A stretch of 64,000 nt of DNA from NCBI RefSeq assembly GCF_003458415.1, contig NZ_QRUF01000002.1, positions 62,285-126,284 on the forward strand. Direction: 5' to 3'. This stretch comes from Collinsella sp. AF25-2LB. GTDB lineage: Bacteria > Actinomycetota > Coriobacteriia > Coriobacteriales > Coriobacteriaceae. Positions 33,226-41,375 of the stretch are shown here, one piece after another; the first letter of the stretch is position 1; the number at the start of each line of letters is the position of its first letter. The notes beneath the pieces were generated by a model. The model was given only the letters and a program-made list of their open reading frames with translations. It ran no database searches and was not told the origin of the DNA. The position numbers and the translations under genes are program-made.

Positions 33226-34533
33226 ATGACGGAGTCCTCTCAGCATACGTCTAAGCCCCAGGTCGAGGTTGAGGCCTCGGGCGGAGATGACAATAAGAGC
33301 GCACGCCGCGGCGCCATCTTTATCGGCGTCGTGCTGGTGGGTTATATCGTCTATCTGGTGGTAACCGGGCAGATGGGGCAGTTCTGGGCCGCTATGTCGA
33401 GCGTCCAGGCGTCATGGCTCGTTGTCGCGTGTCTCTGCATGTTCATGTATCTGTTCTTTGGCATTGTGGCCTATGCGATCGCTGTCTGGCTCGACCCCAA
33501 TTCACCCGTCGGCATTCGCGACCTCATTTCGGTCGAGGCGAGCGGCATCTTCTTTGGCAACCTCACACCTATGATGATGGGCTCGACTCCTGCTCAGATC
33601 TACCGCCTGACCAAGGCGGGCCAAAATGTCGGCGAGGCCGGAGCCACGCAATTCACGCGCTTTATCGTGTATCAGTTTGGCCTCGTTGCCTGGGGCGCTA
33701 TCCTACTGCTTGCTCGCATGCCGTTTTTTGCCGAGCGCTATGGCGACATGACGCTGCTGTGCGTCTTTAGCTTTGGTGGGCACTGCTGCATCTTGCTTGG
33801 CATCTTCGCCGTCGCGCTCATGCCTAAGACCGTCACGCGCGTCGCCCACTGCATCATCAATTGGCTTGAGCGCATTGGTGTCTCGGCCACTAAGATCGAG
33901 GGATGGCGCACGTTTGTCGATGGCGAGATCTACTCCTTCTCCGAGAAGTTCAAGCTTTCAGCCGGACATTTTTCTTCCATGCTGCTCACCGTGTTTATCA
34001 CCATGCTGCAGCTCGCGTTTTTCTATCTGGTGCCGTATTTCCTGATGCTTGCCTTTGGCCACCACGAGGTCGACTTTTTCTCGGTCATGGCCGCGAGCGC
34101 CTTTGTCCAGCTGCTGAGCTCTGCGGTTCCCTTGCCCGGTGGAACTGGTGGTGCTGAGGGCGGCTTTGCATTGTTCTTGGGTCATTTCTTTGGGTCGGCT
34201 TCGACCGCCGGCTATCTGCTGTGGCGCCTCATTACGTTTATTGCGCCGACCATTTTGGCTGCGCCCCTGCTGGGACTTAAGAGCGCCCACAACGAGAGCA
34301 TCCATGCGCGCTGGGATCGTGTGATGCGCAAGCTCGGCCGCACGTCTCAGACGCCCTCTGCGCCCACTAAGCCGCACCCCACGAATGCTGTTACCGTTGA
34401 TCCCAAGAAGCGCGCTCAGAAGGCTTCTGGGACCGCTAAGCCGGCTCATAAAGCCTATGTGCGCCAGACAGGCGATGGTATTCGCGTATCTCCGTCGGCA
34501 CTTAATAAGAAGAAGCATCCCAAGTCGCAGTAG
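33226..34533 (+). CDS. YbhN/UPF0104 (lysylphosphatidylglycerol synthase TM-like) membrane protein
   Basis: 435 residues, ATG 33226 behind AAGGAG. After a short charged N-terminus come about eight membrane segments (from about 25 to 350). The PLPGGTGGAEGGFALFLG motif is typical of the flippase-like domain of MprF and of stand-alone UPF0104 proteins. The C-terminal ~85 residues are basic and Pro/Thr/Ala-rich. There is no catalytic aminoacyl-transferase domain, so it is more likely a lipid or lipid-linked substrate flippase than an LPG synthase. Confidence 0.82.
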   Translation: MTESSQHTSKPQVEVEASGGDDNKSARRGAIFIGVVLVGYIVYLVVTGQMGQFWAAMSSVQASWLVVACLCMFMYLFFGIVAYAIAVWLDPNSPVGIRDLISVEASGIFFGNLTPMMMGSTPAQIYRLTKAGQNVGEAGATQFTRFIVYQFGLVAWGAILLLARMPFFAERYGDMTLLCVFSFGGHCCILLGIFAVALMPKTVTRVAHCIINWLERIGVSATKIEGWRTFVDGEIYSFSEKFKLSAGHFSSMLLTVFITMLQLAFFYLVPYFLMLAFGHHEVDFFSVMAASAFVQLLSSAVPLPGGTGGAEGGFALFLGHFFGSASTAGYLLWRLITFIAPTILAAPLLGLKSAHNESIHARWDRVMRKLGRTSQTPSAPTKPHPTNAVTVDPKKRAQKASGTAKPAHKAYVRQTGDGIRVSPSALNKKKHPKSQ

Positions 34534-34649
34534 GGCAGTCGTGCGTTCTTCATGATGCGGGGCATATTTGTGCTGTATGGGGGATAATCCTCTTACGTAG
34601 ATTATCTCTCATCTGTTGATGAATGCTCGCATATCGAAGGGACACGCCC

Positions 34650-35261
34650 ATGGCAACCAGCAAACCGCGTCTTGACCGCCGCATCGTTCGCAGCCGTAAT
34701 GCCATCCTTTCGGCTTTCGAGCGCCTGCTCATGGAAAAGCCGCTGGCAGACATTACGGTGAGTGCCATCGCGCGCGAGGCCAATGTCGACCGCAAGACCT
34801 TTTACGTACACTTTGGTACGGTTGACGGCCTGCTCGATGCCATTGCCGTCGATGTGGTGGAGATGATTGTCGACTCGGTCGAGAAAACGCTTGCTTCTAT
34901 GGACGGTGACACCAACGAGCGCGCTCTTGGCGCGGCGGCGACCTTCTTTAAAACCGTTAATGAGGCACTGTGCAACAACTTAGTGCTCAATCGTCAGCTG
35001 ATCGAGAATATTCCGCTCGATGATTTCATGGCTCGTCTTCGTGCGCCGCTCGAACATGAGATTGCCGAGCGCGATCTGCTGCCCCAAGGTCTCAAGGACG
35101 AGATGTTCGACTATTATCTGGCGTTTTTGCTGTCGGGTATTATCGGTATCTATCGCACGTGGGCACTGTCTGACGGCTCGGTTCCTATCGAGCGTGTCTC
35201 TGAGGTCGCCAACGACCTAACTCTCAATGGTCTGTCGAGTCTGGAATCTCGCTTGGATTAG
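34650..35261 (+). CDS. TetR/AcrR family transcriptional regulator
   Basis: 203 residues, ATG 34650. The N-terminal HTH (RNAILSAFERLLMEKPLADITVSAIAREANVDRKTFYVHFGTVDGLLDAI) is canonical. The C-terminal ligand domain is helical and resembles the TetR_C group (ends with LSGIIGIYRTWALSDGS). No divergently transcribed target is adjacent. It is the last core-like gene before the cobalamin island. Function unknown. Confidence 0.85.
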   Translation: MATSKPRLDRRIVRSRNAILSAFERLLMEKPLADITVSAIAREANVDRKTFYVHFGTVDGLLDAIAVDVVEMIVDSVEKTLASMDGDTNERALGAAATFFKTVNEALCNNLVLNRQLIENIPLDDFMARLRAPLEHEIAERDLLPQGLKDEMFDYYLAFLLSGIIGIYRTWALSDGSVPIERVSEVANDLTLNGLSSLESRLD

Positions 35262-35263
35262 GC

Positions 35264-35356
35264 CTAGTTGGGCTCGTCGGCGTGGAAATGCCTGTTCACG
35301 AGGTTCTCTGGCGCCTTGTAGACCTCGTCGGCGTAGGAGCTGTAGCCTGAGGATCT
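35264..35356 (-). mobile_element. IS3-family OrfB transposase remnant at left edge of cobalamin island
   Basis: A 30-codon stretch between stops, reading (minus strand) YSSYADEVYKAPENLVNRHF then HADEPN. This matches the segment before the catalytic DDE core in IS3/IS150-type OrfB proteins (K-x-S-S-Y-x-G-E-I ... P-E-N-L-V-N-R-x-F-x-A-D-x-P-N). It is a dead fragment with a stop at each end. It lies between the TetR gene and the minus-strand ABC operon and marks a past insertion. Confidence 0.65.
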
Positions 35357-35373
35357 TTAAAAGAAAGTCCAGT

Positions 35374-36690
35374 TTATCCTTCCCACTCCAATTTGGAATC
35401 TTCCGATGCGCCTTCGCGCGCTCGCATGACCTCGATACCATGTGAGCGTGCGAAGTCGACGAGCTCTGCGTTGCGGGCGTTTAGGGTGCCGAAGGCGGCG
35501 GGGCACACGATAAGGCGCGCGCAGTGGACGAGGAGCTCTTTGGCGCGGGCTATGGTTTTATCCCCAATCGGCTCGAAGGCACGCTCGGCCACGCATTCCG
35601 TCGCCAGGTCGCGCGCGAGCTCGCAGTCGATGTCCCCTTCGTGCAGAATGCCCGCGTAGAATGCCTTGCCCTGCCGGATGAGCTGGCGAAACACAGCTGA
35701 CCCCGTACCTGCGCCGGCGATGACGAACGTGTGCGCATCGCCGTGTGGGCGCCCAATTTCCACGCTGCCGAAGCGCTCGTTGAAGGTGCCATGTTGAAGG
35801 CCGTAGAGCTCGCCAATCGTCTCGCGCGTGAATATGTCCTCGGGTGCGCCGGCGCGGAAGACCCGGCCGTCCTTCACGCAAATCACCTTGTCGGCGCTTT
35901 TCTGCGCGAGCTCGAGTTCGTGGATGGACATGATGACAGCCACATTCCGCGATTTCGCAAGGTGGCGAAGTATTCGCAGCAGGTCGATCTGGTAGCGGAT
36001 ATCGAGATACGACGTGGGCTCGTCGAGCACGAGCACACGCGGATCCTGCGCGATGGCGCGTGCGAGCATGACGCGCTGGCGTTGCCCGTCGCTTATCTGC
36101 ATGAAGTCGCGCTCGGCGAGCTCTTCCACATGTGCGGTTTTCATGGCCTCATCGACCCGACTATGGTCGTCGGGCGAGAGTGTGCCCATTCGCCCGGTGT
36201 AGGGATGCCTTCCCGCCTCCACGATATCGCGGCAGGTGAGGAGCTCGGTCCGGGGGCGATCTGTCAGCATAACGGCAAGGTTCCTTGCGAACTCCGCCGT
36301 CTTCCATCGGGAAATCTCCCGCCCGTCGAGCTCGACCGCGCCGGCAAGCGGTGCCAGATGGCGTGTGATGGTTTTCAAGATGGTCGACTTGCCCGAGCCG
36401 TTCGGCCCGATGAGTGCCACGACGTCGCCCGCGCGAACCTCCAGATCGACGCCTTCGACTACGACCTTCTTGTCGTAGCCCGCCGACAGGTCGCTTATGC
36501 GGAAAAGCGGCGCTCCATCAGCCTGCGTTTCGACCGGGGTTTCGAGGTTCGACTCCGCTCGAAGGAGGCGTTCCGCGCGCAGTTCCGCACGAGCCGAAAG
36601 TGCCTTCTGGCGCTTTCGTGCGAGCTCAGGACTGGCCAAGCATGGAATGTTCCTTCCGAGCGTTTTGGGCCGCGGCACGAATTCCCCCAT
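35374..36690 (-). CDS. Fec/Btu-type ABC transporter ATP-binding protein with extra C-terminal domain
   Basis: 438 residues. The N-terminal ~58 residues are an unusual basic extension. The ABC domain (about 60-300) has Walker A GPNGSGKST, signature SDGQRQRV and Walker B VLVLDEPTSYLDIRY, the FecE/BtuD group. The last ~130 residues (from about 310) form a separate alpha/beta domain (FVIAGAGTGSAVFRQLIRQG, YAGILHEGDIDCELAR) of unknown function. The gene starts right after the permease stop (TAGATG on its strand). It powers uptake of a chelated metal, corrinoid or tetrapyrrole. Confidence 0.85.
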   Translation of the reverse strand: MGEFVPRPKTLGRNIPCLASPELARKRQKALSARAELRAERLLRAESNLETPVETQADGAPLFRISDLSAGYDKKVVVEGVDLEVRAGDVVALIGPNGSGKSTILKTITRHLAPLAGAVELDGREISRWKTAEFARNLAVMLTDRPRTELLTCRDIVEAGRHPYTGRMGTLSPDDHSRVDEAMKTAHVEELAERDFMQISDGQRQRVMLARAIAQDPRVLVLDEPTSYLDIRYQIDLLRILRHLAKSRNVAVIMSIHELELAQKSADKVICVKDGRVFRAGAPEDIFTRETIGELYGLQHGTFNERFGSVEIGRPHGDAHTFVIAGAGTGSAVFRQLIRQGKAFYAGILHEGDIDCELARDLATECVAERAFEPIGDKTIARAKELLVHCARLIVCPAAFGTLNARNAELVDFARSHGIEVMRAREGASEDSKLEWEG

Positions 36691-37731
36691 CTACCTCACC
36701 CGTTTCTTCAACATGAGCGCGATAACCACCGGCGCGCCGAAGATGGCGGTGACGGCGCTGATGGAAAGCTCGACGGGAGAGAACAGCGTGCGCGCGATCA
36801 AATCGCAGCCCGCGCAGAAGATGGCGCCTCCCAAGAAGCACGCAGGAATCACGCGGATGGGCTTCGACGACTTCAGCGCCGACTTCACGAGATGCGGAAC
36901 CGCGATGCCTACGAACGACACCGGACCAGCGAACGCGGTCACGCAGGCGGAGAGAATGCTCGCTAGAAGGACGAGCACCACGCGGAAGCGTGCGACGTTC
37001 ACGCCGACGCTTTTCGCGTAGGCTTCTCCCAGCTGGAAGGCGGAAAGGGGCTTCGATATCGCGAATACGCATGCGCTCACGGTGATCACCACGACCGCGA
37101 TGACCGCGATGTCGTCCCAGCTCGAACCCGAGAAGCTGCCCAAAGACCAGTTGTGCAGGTTCACGATGGACTGGTCGTCGGCGAAGGCGATGAGGAAGTT
37201 CGTCCCCGCCGAGCAGATGTATCCCACCATGACGCCCGCTACGATGAGCATGGCCATGGAACTTATGCGCCGTGCGATGAGGAGTACGAAGCCGATGGTG
37301 ATAAGCGAGCCCAGAAACGCTGCGGCCACCATGGCCGGCGAGGACATGGCCTGGTTCGCGCCCAGAAGTACGATCATCGTAAGCGCGACGACGAACTTTG
37401 CGCCTGAGGAGACGCCCAAGATGAACGGGTCGGCGATGGGGTTGTTGAAAAACGTCTGCAGCAGGAACCCGGAGAGCGAAAGTGCCCCGCCGAGAAGCAC
37501 GGCTGAAAGCACGCGCGGCAGGCGAATCTCCCAGATGACCTGGCTTTCCATGGAATTGGCCGCGCCGCCCGAAAGGATGCCGGGGATGTGGTCTGCGGGC
37601 ACGAGCACGCTCCCGATGCACAGGTTGGTCCCGACGAGCACGATGAGGGCAACAGCGAGCAGCGCCGTCACGACGCGACACCGCGCGGCGCGCCCCGATT
37701 CGTCGTATGCCATGGAAAGTCGGCTTCTCAT
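36691..37731 (-). CDS. FecCD/BtuC-type ABC transporter permease
   Basis: 346 residues with about nine to ten membrane helices. Family motifs: IRLPRVLSAVLLGGALSLSG, NNPIADPFILGVSSGA, and the ATPase-coupling region GPVSFVGIAVPHLVK. It sits between the binding protein gene and the ATPase gene in one minus-strand operon behind a cobalamin riboswitch. This favours corrinoid, cobalt-chelate or tetrapyrrole uptake over ordinary siderophores. Confidence 0.9.
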   Translation of the reverse strand: MRSRLSMAYDESGRAARCRVVTALLAVALIVLVGTNLCIGSVLVPADHIPGILSGGAANSMESQVIWEIRLPRVLSAVLLGGALSLSGFLLQTFFNNPIADPFILGVSSGAKFVVALTMIVLLGANQAMSSPAMVAAAFLGSLITIGFVLLIARRISSMAMLIVAGVMVGYICSAGTNFLIAFADDQSIVNLHNWSLGSFSGSSWDDIAVIAVVVITVSACVFAISKPLSAFQLGEAYAKSVGVNVARFRVVLVLLASILSACVTAFAGPVSFVGIAVPHLVKSALKSSKPIRVIPACFLGGAIFCAGCDLIARTLFSPVELSISAVTAIFGAPVVIALMLKKRVR

Positions 37732-37735
37732 GGTG

Positions 37736-39307
37736 CTAGCCGAGCTTCCTCAGATAATGGAAGTCGCTCGCGTCATCGCCGGCGAACGCCCCGTGCAGCT
37801 CGTCGATAATGTCGGCGGTAGAAGTCATCTGCTGGTACATGTCGGCGCTTGTGACCCAGACGTTGCCGTTCTTCACGGCTTTGAACTGCGACAATAGCGC
37901 GTTTTTGCCTACGAAGTCGTTCAAGGTGGCAACCGATTCGTCGATGGTGCCGTTGTAGACGATGATGTCGGCATCCTTCGCCGTCGCGTAGAAGCGCTCC
38001 ATTTCGAGCGTTACTGACGAACCTGACGTCGACGCCGTCTGCGCGTCATCGAGCGCGTAGCTGCCGCCTGCAAGCTCGATCATCTGCGCCACGTAGTCGC
38101 CTGCCCGCCGCGTGACGGCGGCCCCGTTCGAGTTAATGTAGAAATACGCCACGGTTTTACCTGAAGACGCGAGCCCCGACGTTTGCTCGACGCGGGCCTT
38201 CTGCTCGTTGAACAGGCGTGCGGCCTCGTCTTCCTTGTCGAACAGGACGCCGAAAAGCTTAATCCACTCGACGCGCCCGAGTGCTTCGGGCTCGCTCGAC
38301 GACTGTTCGGTGAGCACGACGAGCCCGAGCTTCTGCAGCTTTTCCTTCACATCGGGCGTGTGGTTGATCATGGTGTTCTCGATGGCGAGCGTGCAGCCCG
38401 AGGCCGATATTCGCTCGTAGTCGGGCGCGCTGTACTTGCCGCCGTAGGCGATCGCTCCACTTTCGAGCGCGCTTTTGAAGCCCGCGACCGAGCAATCGTC
38501 GGCCTTCGTGCCCGACATTAAGATATTGTCGTTCGCATCGAGCGCGTCGACCAGGCACATCGTTGCCGACGACACGAGGTACACCTTGTCGGCGGGGCGC
38601 CTTATGACCGCGATGTCGGGGCTCAACCCATCAGGTACCTTCGCATCCTGCGGCACCACGAGGAAGCGCTCCCCGTTCGAAATGCAGATAAGCCGCAGGC
38701 CGCCTTCGTACTCGTCGACAGTGAAGTGCTTGGCGTATTCAAGCTGAAGCGCCCCCGTCGGCTCCCAGCCGCAGCCCAAATCGGCGTTGTGGAAGTCGGC
38801 CGCGGCGCTTGAAGCCGTTCCCGCAGGGGAGCCGCCGCTTGCATCGTTGCCCGATTTCTCCTTCATGGTGGATGAGTCGAAGTGGAGCGTGTAGTCGATG
38901 GTGTGCGGCGTCGACATGGCGACGGTCTCGGCCGACACGGCGATGTCCTCGTCGAGTGTGACGGGTATCTCGAACGTGGAGTTGCCGCCGTCGTTTACGG
39001 GCGCGTAGTCCACGCCGTCGGCGGTCATCTTGTCGTAGTTCGAACTCGACCAGGTGATGGTCGCGGTGTAGGTGTCGCCATCCTTCACAATTGTGGTTGG
39101 TGAGGCGATGCTTGCGCGCCCTGACCCGCCGGAAAGCGAGACGCTCACCGTGTATTCCTGAGAGCCCGCCGTGGCACCGGTCGCGTTCGGGCTCGCACTG
39201 CACCCCGCGAAGGGAAGCGCGAGCAGGGCGACGAGAACGCAGGCGATTACGCGCGCCGCGATGCTGCGGCACTTCCTGTTTTCCCCCTTGGGAAGAATCG
39301 ACCGCAT
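37736..39307 (-). CDS. Lipoprotein substrate-binding protein with N-terminal NEAT-like and FecB/BtuF-type domains
   Basis: 523 residues. A signal peptide ends in LPFAGC (lipobox Cys36). Residues about 50-145 form a beta-rich domain (TIVKDGDTYTATITWSSSNY ... STFEIPVTLDED) whose layout resembles NEAT domains. After a Gly/Ser/Ala linker, the C-terminal part (about 180-523) is a class III binding protein (GLSPDIAVIRRP, SSEPEALGRVEWIKLFG). It probably captures a metal chelate, haem-like or corrin ligand outside the membrane and passes it to the adjacent permease. Ligand unproven. Confidence 0.8.
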   Translation of the reverse strand: MRSILPKGENRKCRSIAARVIACVLVALLALPFAGCSASPNATGATAGSQEYTVSVSLSGGSGRASIASPTTIVKDGDTYTATITWSSSNYDKMTADGVDYAPVNDGGNSTFEIPVTLDEDIAVSAETVAMSTPHTIDYTLHFDSSTMKEKSGNDASGGSPAGTASSAAADFHNADLGCGWEPTGALQLEYAKHFTVDEYEGGLRLICISNGERFLVVPQDAKVPDGLSPDIAVIRRPADKVYLVSSATMCLVDALDANDNILMSGTKADDCSVAGFKSALESGAIAYGGKYSAPDYERISASGCTLAIENTMINHTPDVKEKLQKLGLVVLTEQSSSEPEALGRVEWIKLFGVLFDKEDEAARLFNEQKARVEQTSGLASSGKTVAYFYINSNGAAVTRRAGDYVAQMIELAGGSYALDDAQTASTSGSSVTLEMERFYATAKDADIIVYNGTIDESVATLNDFVGKNALLSQFKAVKNGNVWVTSADMYQQMTSTADIIDELHGAFAGDDASDFHYLRKLG

Positions 39308-39311
39308 GGCG

Positions 39312-39845
39312 TTACTTCAGTGCGTCGGCGCGCAGATCGACGCCGGCGGATTCGAACACGAGCGTGCGGTCGTACCACCGCTCCCTTTTAATGCTCCACG
39401 CGGCGCAGGCGGTGTCCTCGTCGAGCGCTTCAACGGGCACGTCGTAGGTGTACTTGCCTTCCGCGTTTTCCACATAGGGGATGAAGTCGGCCTCGCTCGC
39501 GGCGGCAGCCTCGTCGCCCGTGCCCATGAAGAGCTTGCCGTAGCCCGTGCCGGAAAGTGTCATCACGCAGTGCATGGAGCCGTTTTCCACGATGAGCTGG
39601 GCGTCCACAATCCTGAACATGTTCGAGCTGGAATCTACGGTGATTGGATAGGTGCCGTCAGCCACCTTGTCGGCGGTAATGGGGGCAGCGCTTGCGCCCT
39701 CGGGCGCATCGGCCGCCTGTTCGGTCTTTTCCTGGGAATCGGCATCGCTTGCCATTGCGCTGTCGATTGAATTTCCGCCGCAGCCGGCGAGCGAGAACGC
39801 GAAAAGCGCCGCCGACAGGGCGAAGACGAGGGTTTTCTTCAACAT
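39312..39845 (-). CDS. Small lipoprotein with NEAT-like domain
   Basis: 177 residues from the start at 39845 (MLKKTL). The signal peptide ends LAGC with lipobox Cys22. After a Ser/Asp/Glu/Ala-rich linker, one beta-rich domain (FRIVDAQLIVENGSMHCVMT, YTYDVPVEALDED, KRERWYDRTLVFE) shares its pattern with the N-terminal domain of the downstream binding protein. It may be an accessory ligand-binding protein on the cell surface. No assigned function. It overlaps no neighbour and is 4 nt from the next start. Confidence 0.7.
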   Translation of the reverse strand: MLKKTLVFALSAALFAFSLAGCGGNSIDSAMASDADSQEKTEQAADAPEGASAAPITADKVADGTYPITVDSSSNMFRIVDAQLIVENGSMHCVMTLSGTGYGKLFMGTGDEAAAASEADFIPYVENAEGKYTYDVPVEALDEDTACAAWSIKRERWYDRTLVFESAGVDLRADALK

Positions 39846-39871
39846 GGAGGGGTTCCTTTCAATCGCTTCGA

Positions 39872-39981
39872 CCGCCCGCGCCGTGCGGTGGGCGGGCGGG
39901 ATGCGAATGCAACGGGCATGCGTCGTCAGTCGGGGAAAGGCGCATGCCCGTTGCACGGGGACGCGACCGGCGCCCCCGTGC
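39872..39981 (-). other. Three consecutive hairpins between cbiK and the lipoprotein gene
   Basis: Stems: GCACGGGG (39953-39960) with 39974-39981; a perfect 14-bp stem GCAACGGGCATGCG (39909-39922) with 39941-39954; and CCGCCC (39872-39877) with 39890-39895. No U-run follows on the minus strand, so mRNA processing or differential stability of cbiK versus transport genes is more likely than full termination. Confidence 0.5.
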
Positions 39982-39990
39982 GCGGCGAGT

Positions 39991-40917
39991 TTACAGCTTG
40001 GCGATGGCGTCGTCCACGTGCGAGACGTAGATGTCGTCGACCGCGACGTTCTGTCCCAGACCCTGGAGTAGGCACGTCACTTCGAAGCCGGCGGCCACGA
40101 ACTTCGAAGCCCAGCTGTCGGGGTCGGTCTCGTCTGCCATGTCGTTGTTCGCGTGGTCGCCCGCGACCACCATGAACGGCGCGAGCACGGCCTTCTTGTA
40201 GCCTGCGTCGCTCGCGGCGGCGATAACATCCTCGCAGGTCGGTTCAGCCTCGACGGTGCCGACGAAGAACTGCGTCAAGCCCTCGTTCTTGAACACTTCC
40301 TGCATCTTGGCATAGTCGGCGTTGGAATCGGCTTCGGTGCCGTGGCCCATGAGGCACAGCGCCGTCTTGCCGTCGTCGAAGGACGCCATGTTCTCCTTAA
40401 TGGCTGCGGCCACCTTCTTATAGTCATCGTCGGAGGTGAGCAGCGGGTCGCCGAGCGAGATTTTGTCGAACTTGTCGGCGTACTTGTCGAGCTCGTCTTT
40501 CACGTCGGTGTATTCCAGGCCACCCATGAGATGCGTCGGCTGCACGACGATTTCCTTCACGCCGTCTTTCACGCAGCGGTCGAGCGCCTCGGTCATGTTG
40601 TCGATCGTGATGCCGTCGCGCTTCTTCAGCTTGTCGATGATGATCTGCGCGGTGAAGGCGCGGCGGATGTCGTAGTCCTGCCAGTACTTCTCGCGAATAG
40701 CGTCTTCGATGGCGCCGATGGTGATGTGGCGCGAGTCGTTGTAGCTCGTGCCGAAGCTCGTGACGAGGATGACCGGCTTCACGGCCTTCTCCTTTTCGCT
40801 CGATTTCTCGGAACTTGCGGAGGTGCTGGAGCAGCCCGCGAGCGCGACTCCGGCGAGCGCGACGGCTCCGGTTGCTGCGGCGCCCATGAAGCCGCGGCGT
40901 GACATCTGGTCGGACAT
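39991..40917 (-). CDS. cbiK: Exported (Tat lipoprotein) sirohydrochlorin cobaltochelatase CbiK
   Basis: 308 residues, start at 40917 (MSDQMSRRG) behind an AGGAAAGG site. Arg7-Arg8 (SRRGFMG) followed by a hydrophobic stretch and LAGC (Cys29) predict Tat export and lipid anchoring. The mature part is CbiK: LVTSFGTSYNDSR, VQPTHLMGGLEY, MGHGTE (His192), VEAEP (Glu223/225) and GDHANND (His255), so the three metal/active-site ligands are present. CbiK inserts Co2+ into sirohydrochlorin. The Salmonella enzyme is cytoplasmic, whereas Desulfovibrio has a periplasmic form. An extracellular place suggests metal or tetrapyrrole handling with the adjacent transporter. Confidence 0.9.
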   Translation of the reverse strand: MSDQMSRRGFMGAAATGAVALAGVALAGCSSTSASSEKSSEKEKAVKPVILVTSFGTSYNDSRHITIGAIEDAIREKYWQDYDIRRAFTAQIIIDKLKKRDGITIDNMTEALDRCVKDGVKEIVVQPTHLMGGLEYTDVKDELDKYADKFDKISLGDPLLTSDDDYKKVAAAIKENMASFDDGKTALCLMGHGTEADSNADYAKMQEVFKNEGLTQFFVGTVEAEPTCEDVIAAASDAGYKKAVLAPFMVVAGDHANNDMADETDPDSWASKFVAAGFEVTCLLQGLGQNVAVDDIYVSHVDDAIAKL

Positions 40918-41034
40918 GGTTTTTCCTTTCCTCGGTTTGCCGGTCCCCCGGCGACAGTTGCTTGTCGGCACAAGCGAAAGAAAAGCGCACCCCTCGGGGT
41001 TCACAAGGAGCTAACGCCACGGCGATGCCGTGAG

Positions 41035-41165
41035 GAAAAGGCGAAGCAGTCTGGCTTGGGGCGCGAGGCGGTTCGCCCGCGCGTCCTATACAGTAATGTC
41101 CCTTGCCCAGGATTCCCACCTGGTTCCCTCCGCAAGCCAGCGCGGGCTGTGCGGGCGCCGCGCCG
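41035..41165 (-). promoter_or_regulatory. Cobalamin riboswitch in front of cbiK operon
   Basis: On the minus strand the conserved core is clear. GGGAACCAGGTGGGAATCC (41128 down to 41110) matches the GGGAA-x-x-GGTG-x-x-AATCC signature. ACTGTA follows, and then AAGCCAGACTGC near 41060-41049 matches the A-G-C-C-A-G arm. Downstream hairpins (CACGGC/GCCGTG) may be the expression platform. B12 should reduce expression of cbiK and the transporter genes. Confidence 0.8.
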
Positions 41166-41375
41166 GTCATTTCCTTTTATCCGATTGTCATATGCTCGTT
41201 GCCGAAACTTTTACTATGATAGTGGGCACTTGTGAACGTGTCAAAGCCAGGGCGGGCGGCATTGCGCCTCCTGCCTGCGTATTTGCGCCGATTGCCGCCG
41301 CAGGCGCCGTGTTTTGTCCGCTGCGCGAATGGCGGCGTAAACGGTTGCGATGAGAAACGGGAAGGGAAGGCTCGG
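41166..41375 (+). other. Divergent promoter region and leader of cbi operon
   Basis: This AT-richer stretch (41166-41235) between the minus-strand riboswitch and the plus-strand operon presumably holds divergent promoters; a TATGAT box is at about 41214-41219. The following ~140-nt GC-rich leader has local hairpins (GCCTGC/GCAGGC). I could not find a cobalamin riboswitch core on this strand. Confidence 0.4.

Noticed and set aside
35731..36966. 411-codon plus-strand frame across the ABC ATPase and permease genes
   Set aside because: It is antisense to clear FecE/FecCD motifs and has Arg/His-rich nonsense composition.
41170..41375. Second cobalamin riboswitch on the plus strand in front of cbiF
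   Set aside because: An AAAGCCAGG-like string is present, but the GGGAA/GGTG/AATCC core and ACTGT element are absent on this strand.
41232..41375. N-terminal extension of cbiF from an earlier start
   Set aside because: The added 48 residues show no methylase similarity, whereas ATG 41376 has a good ribosome site and aligns with CbiF N-termini.
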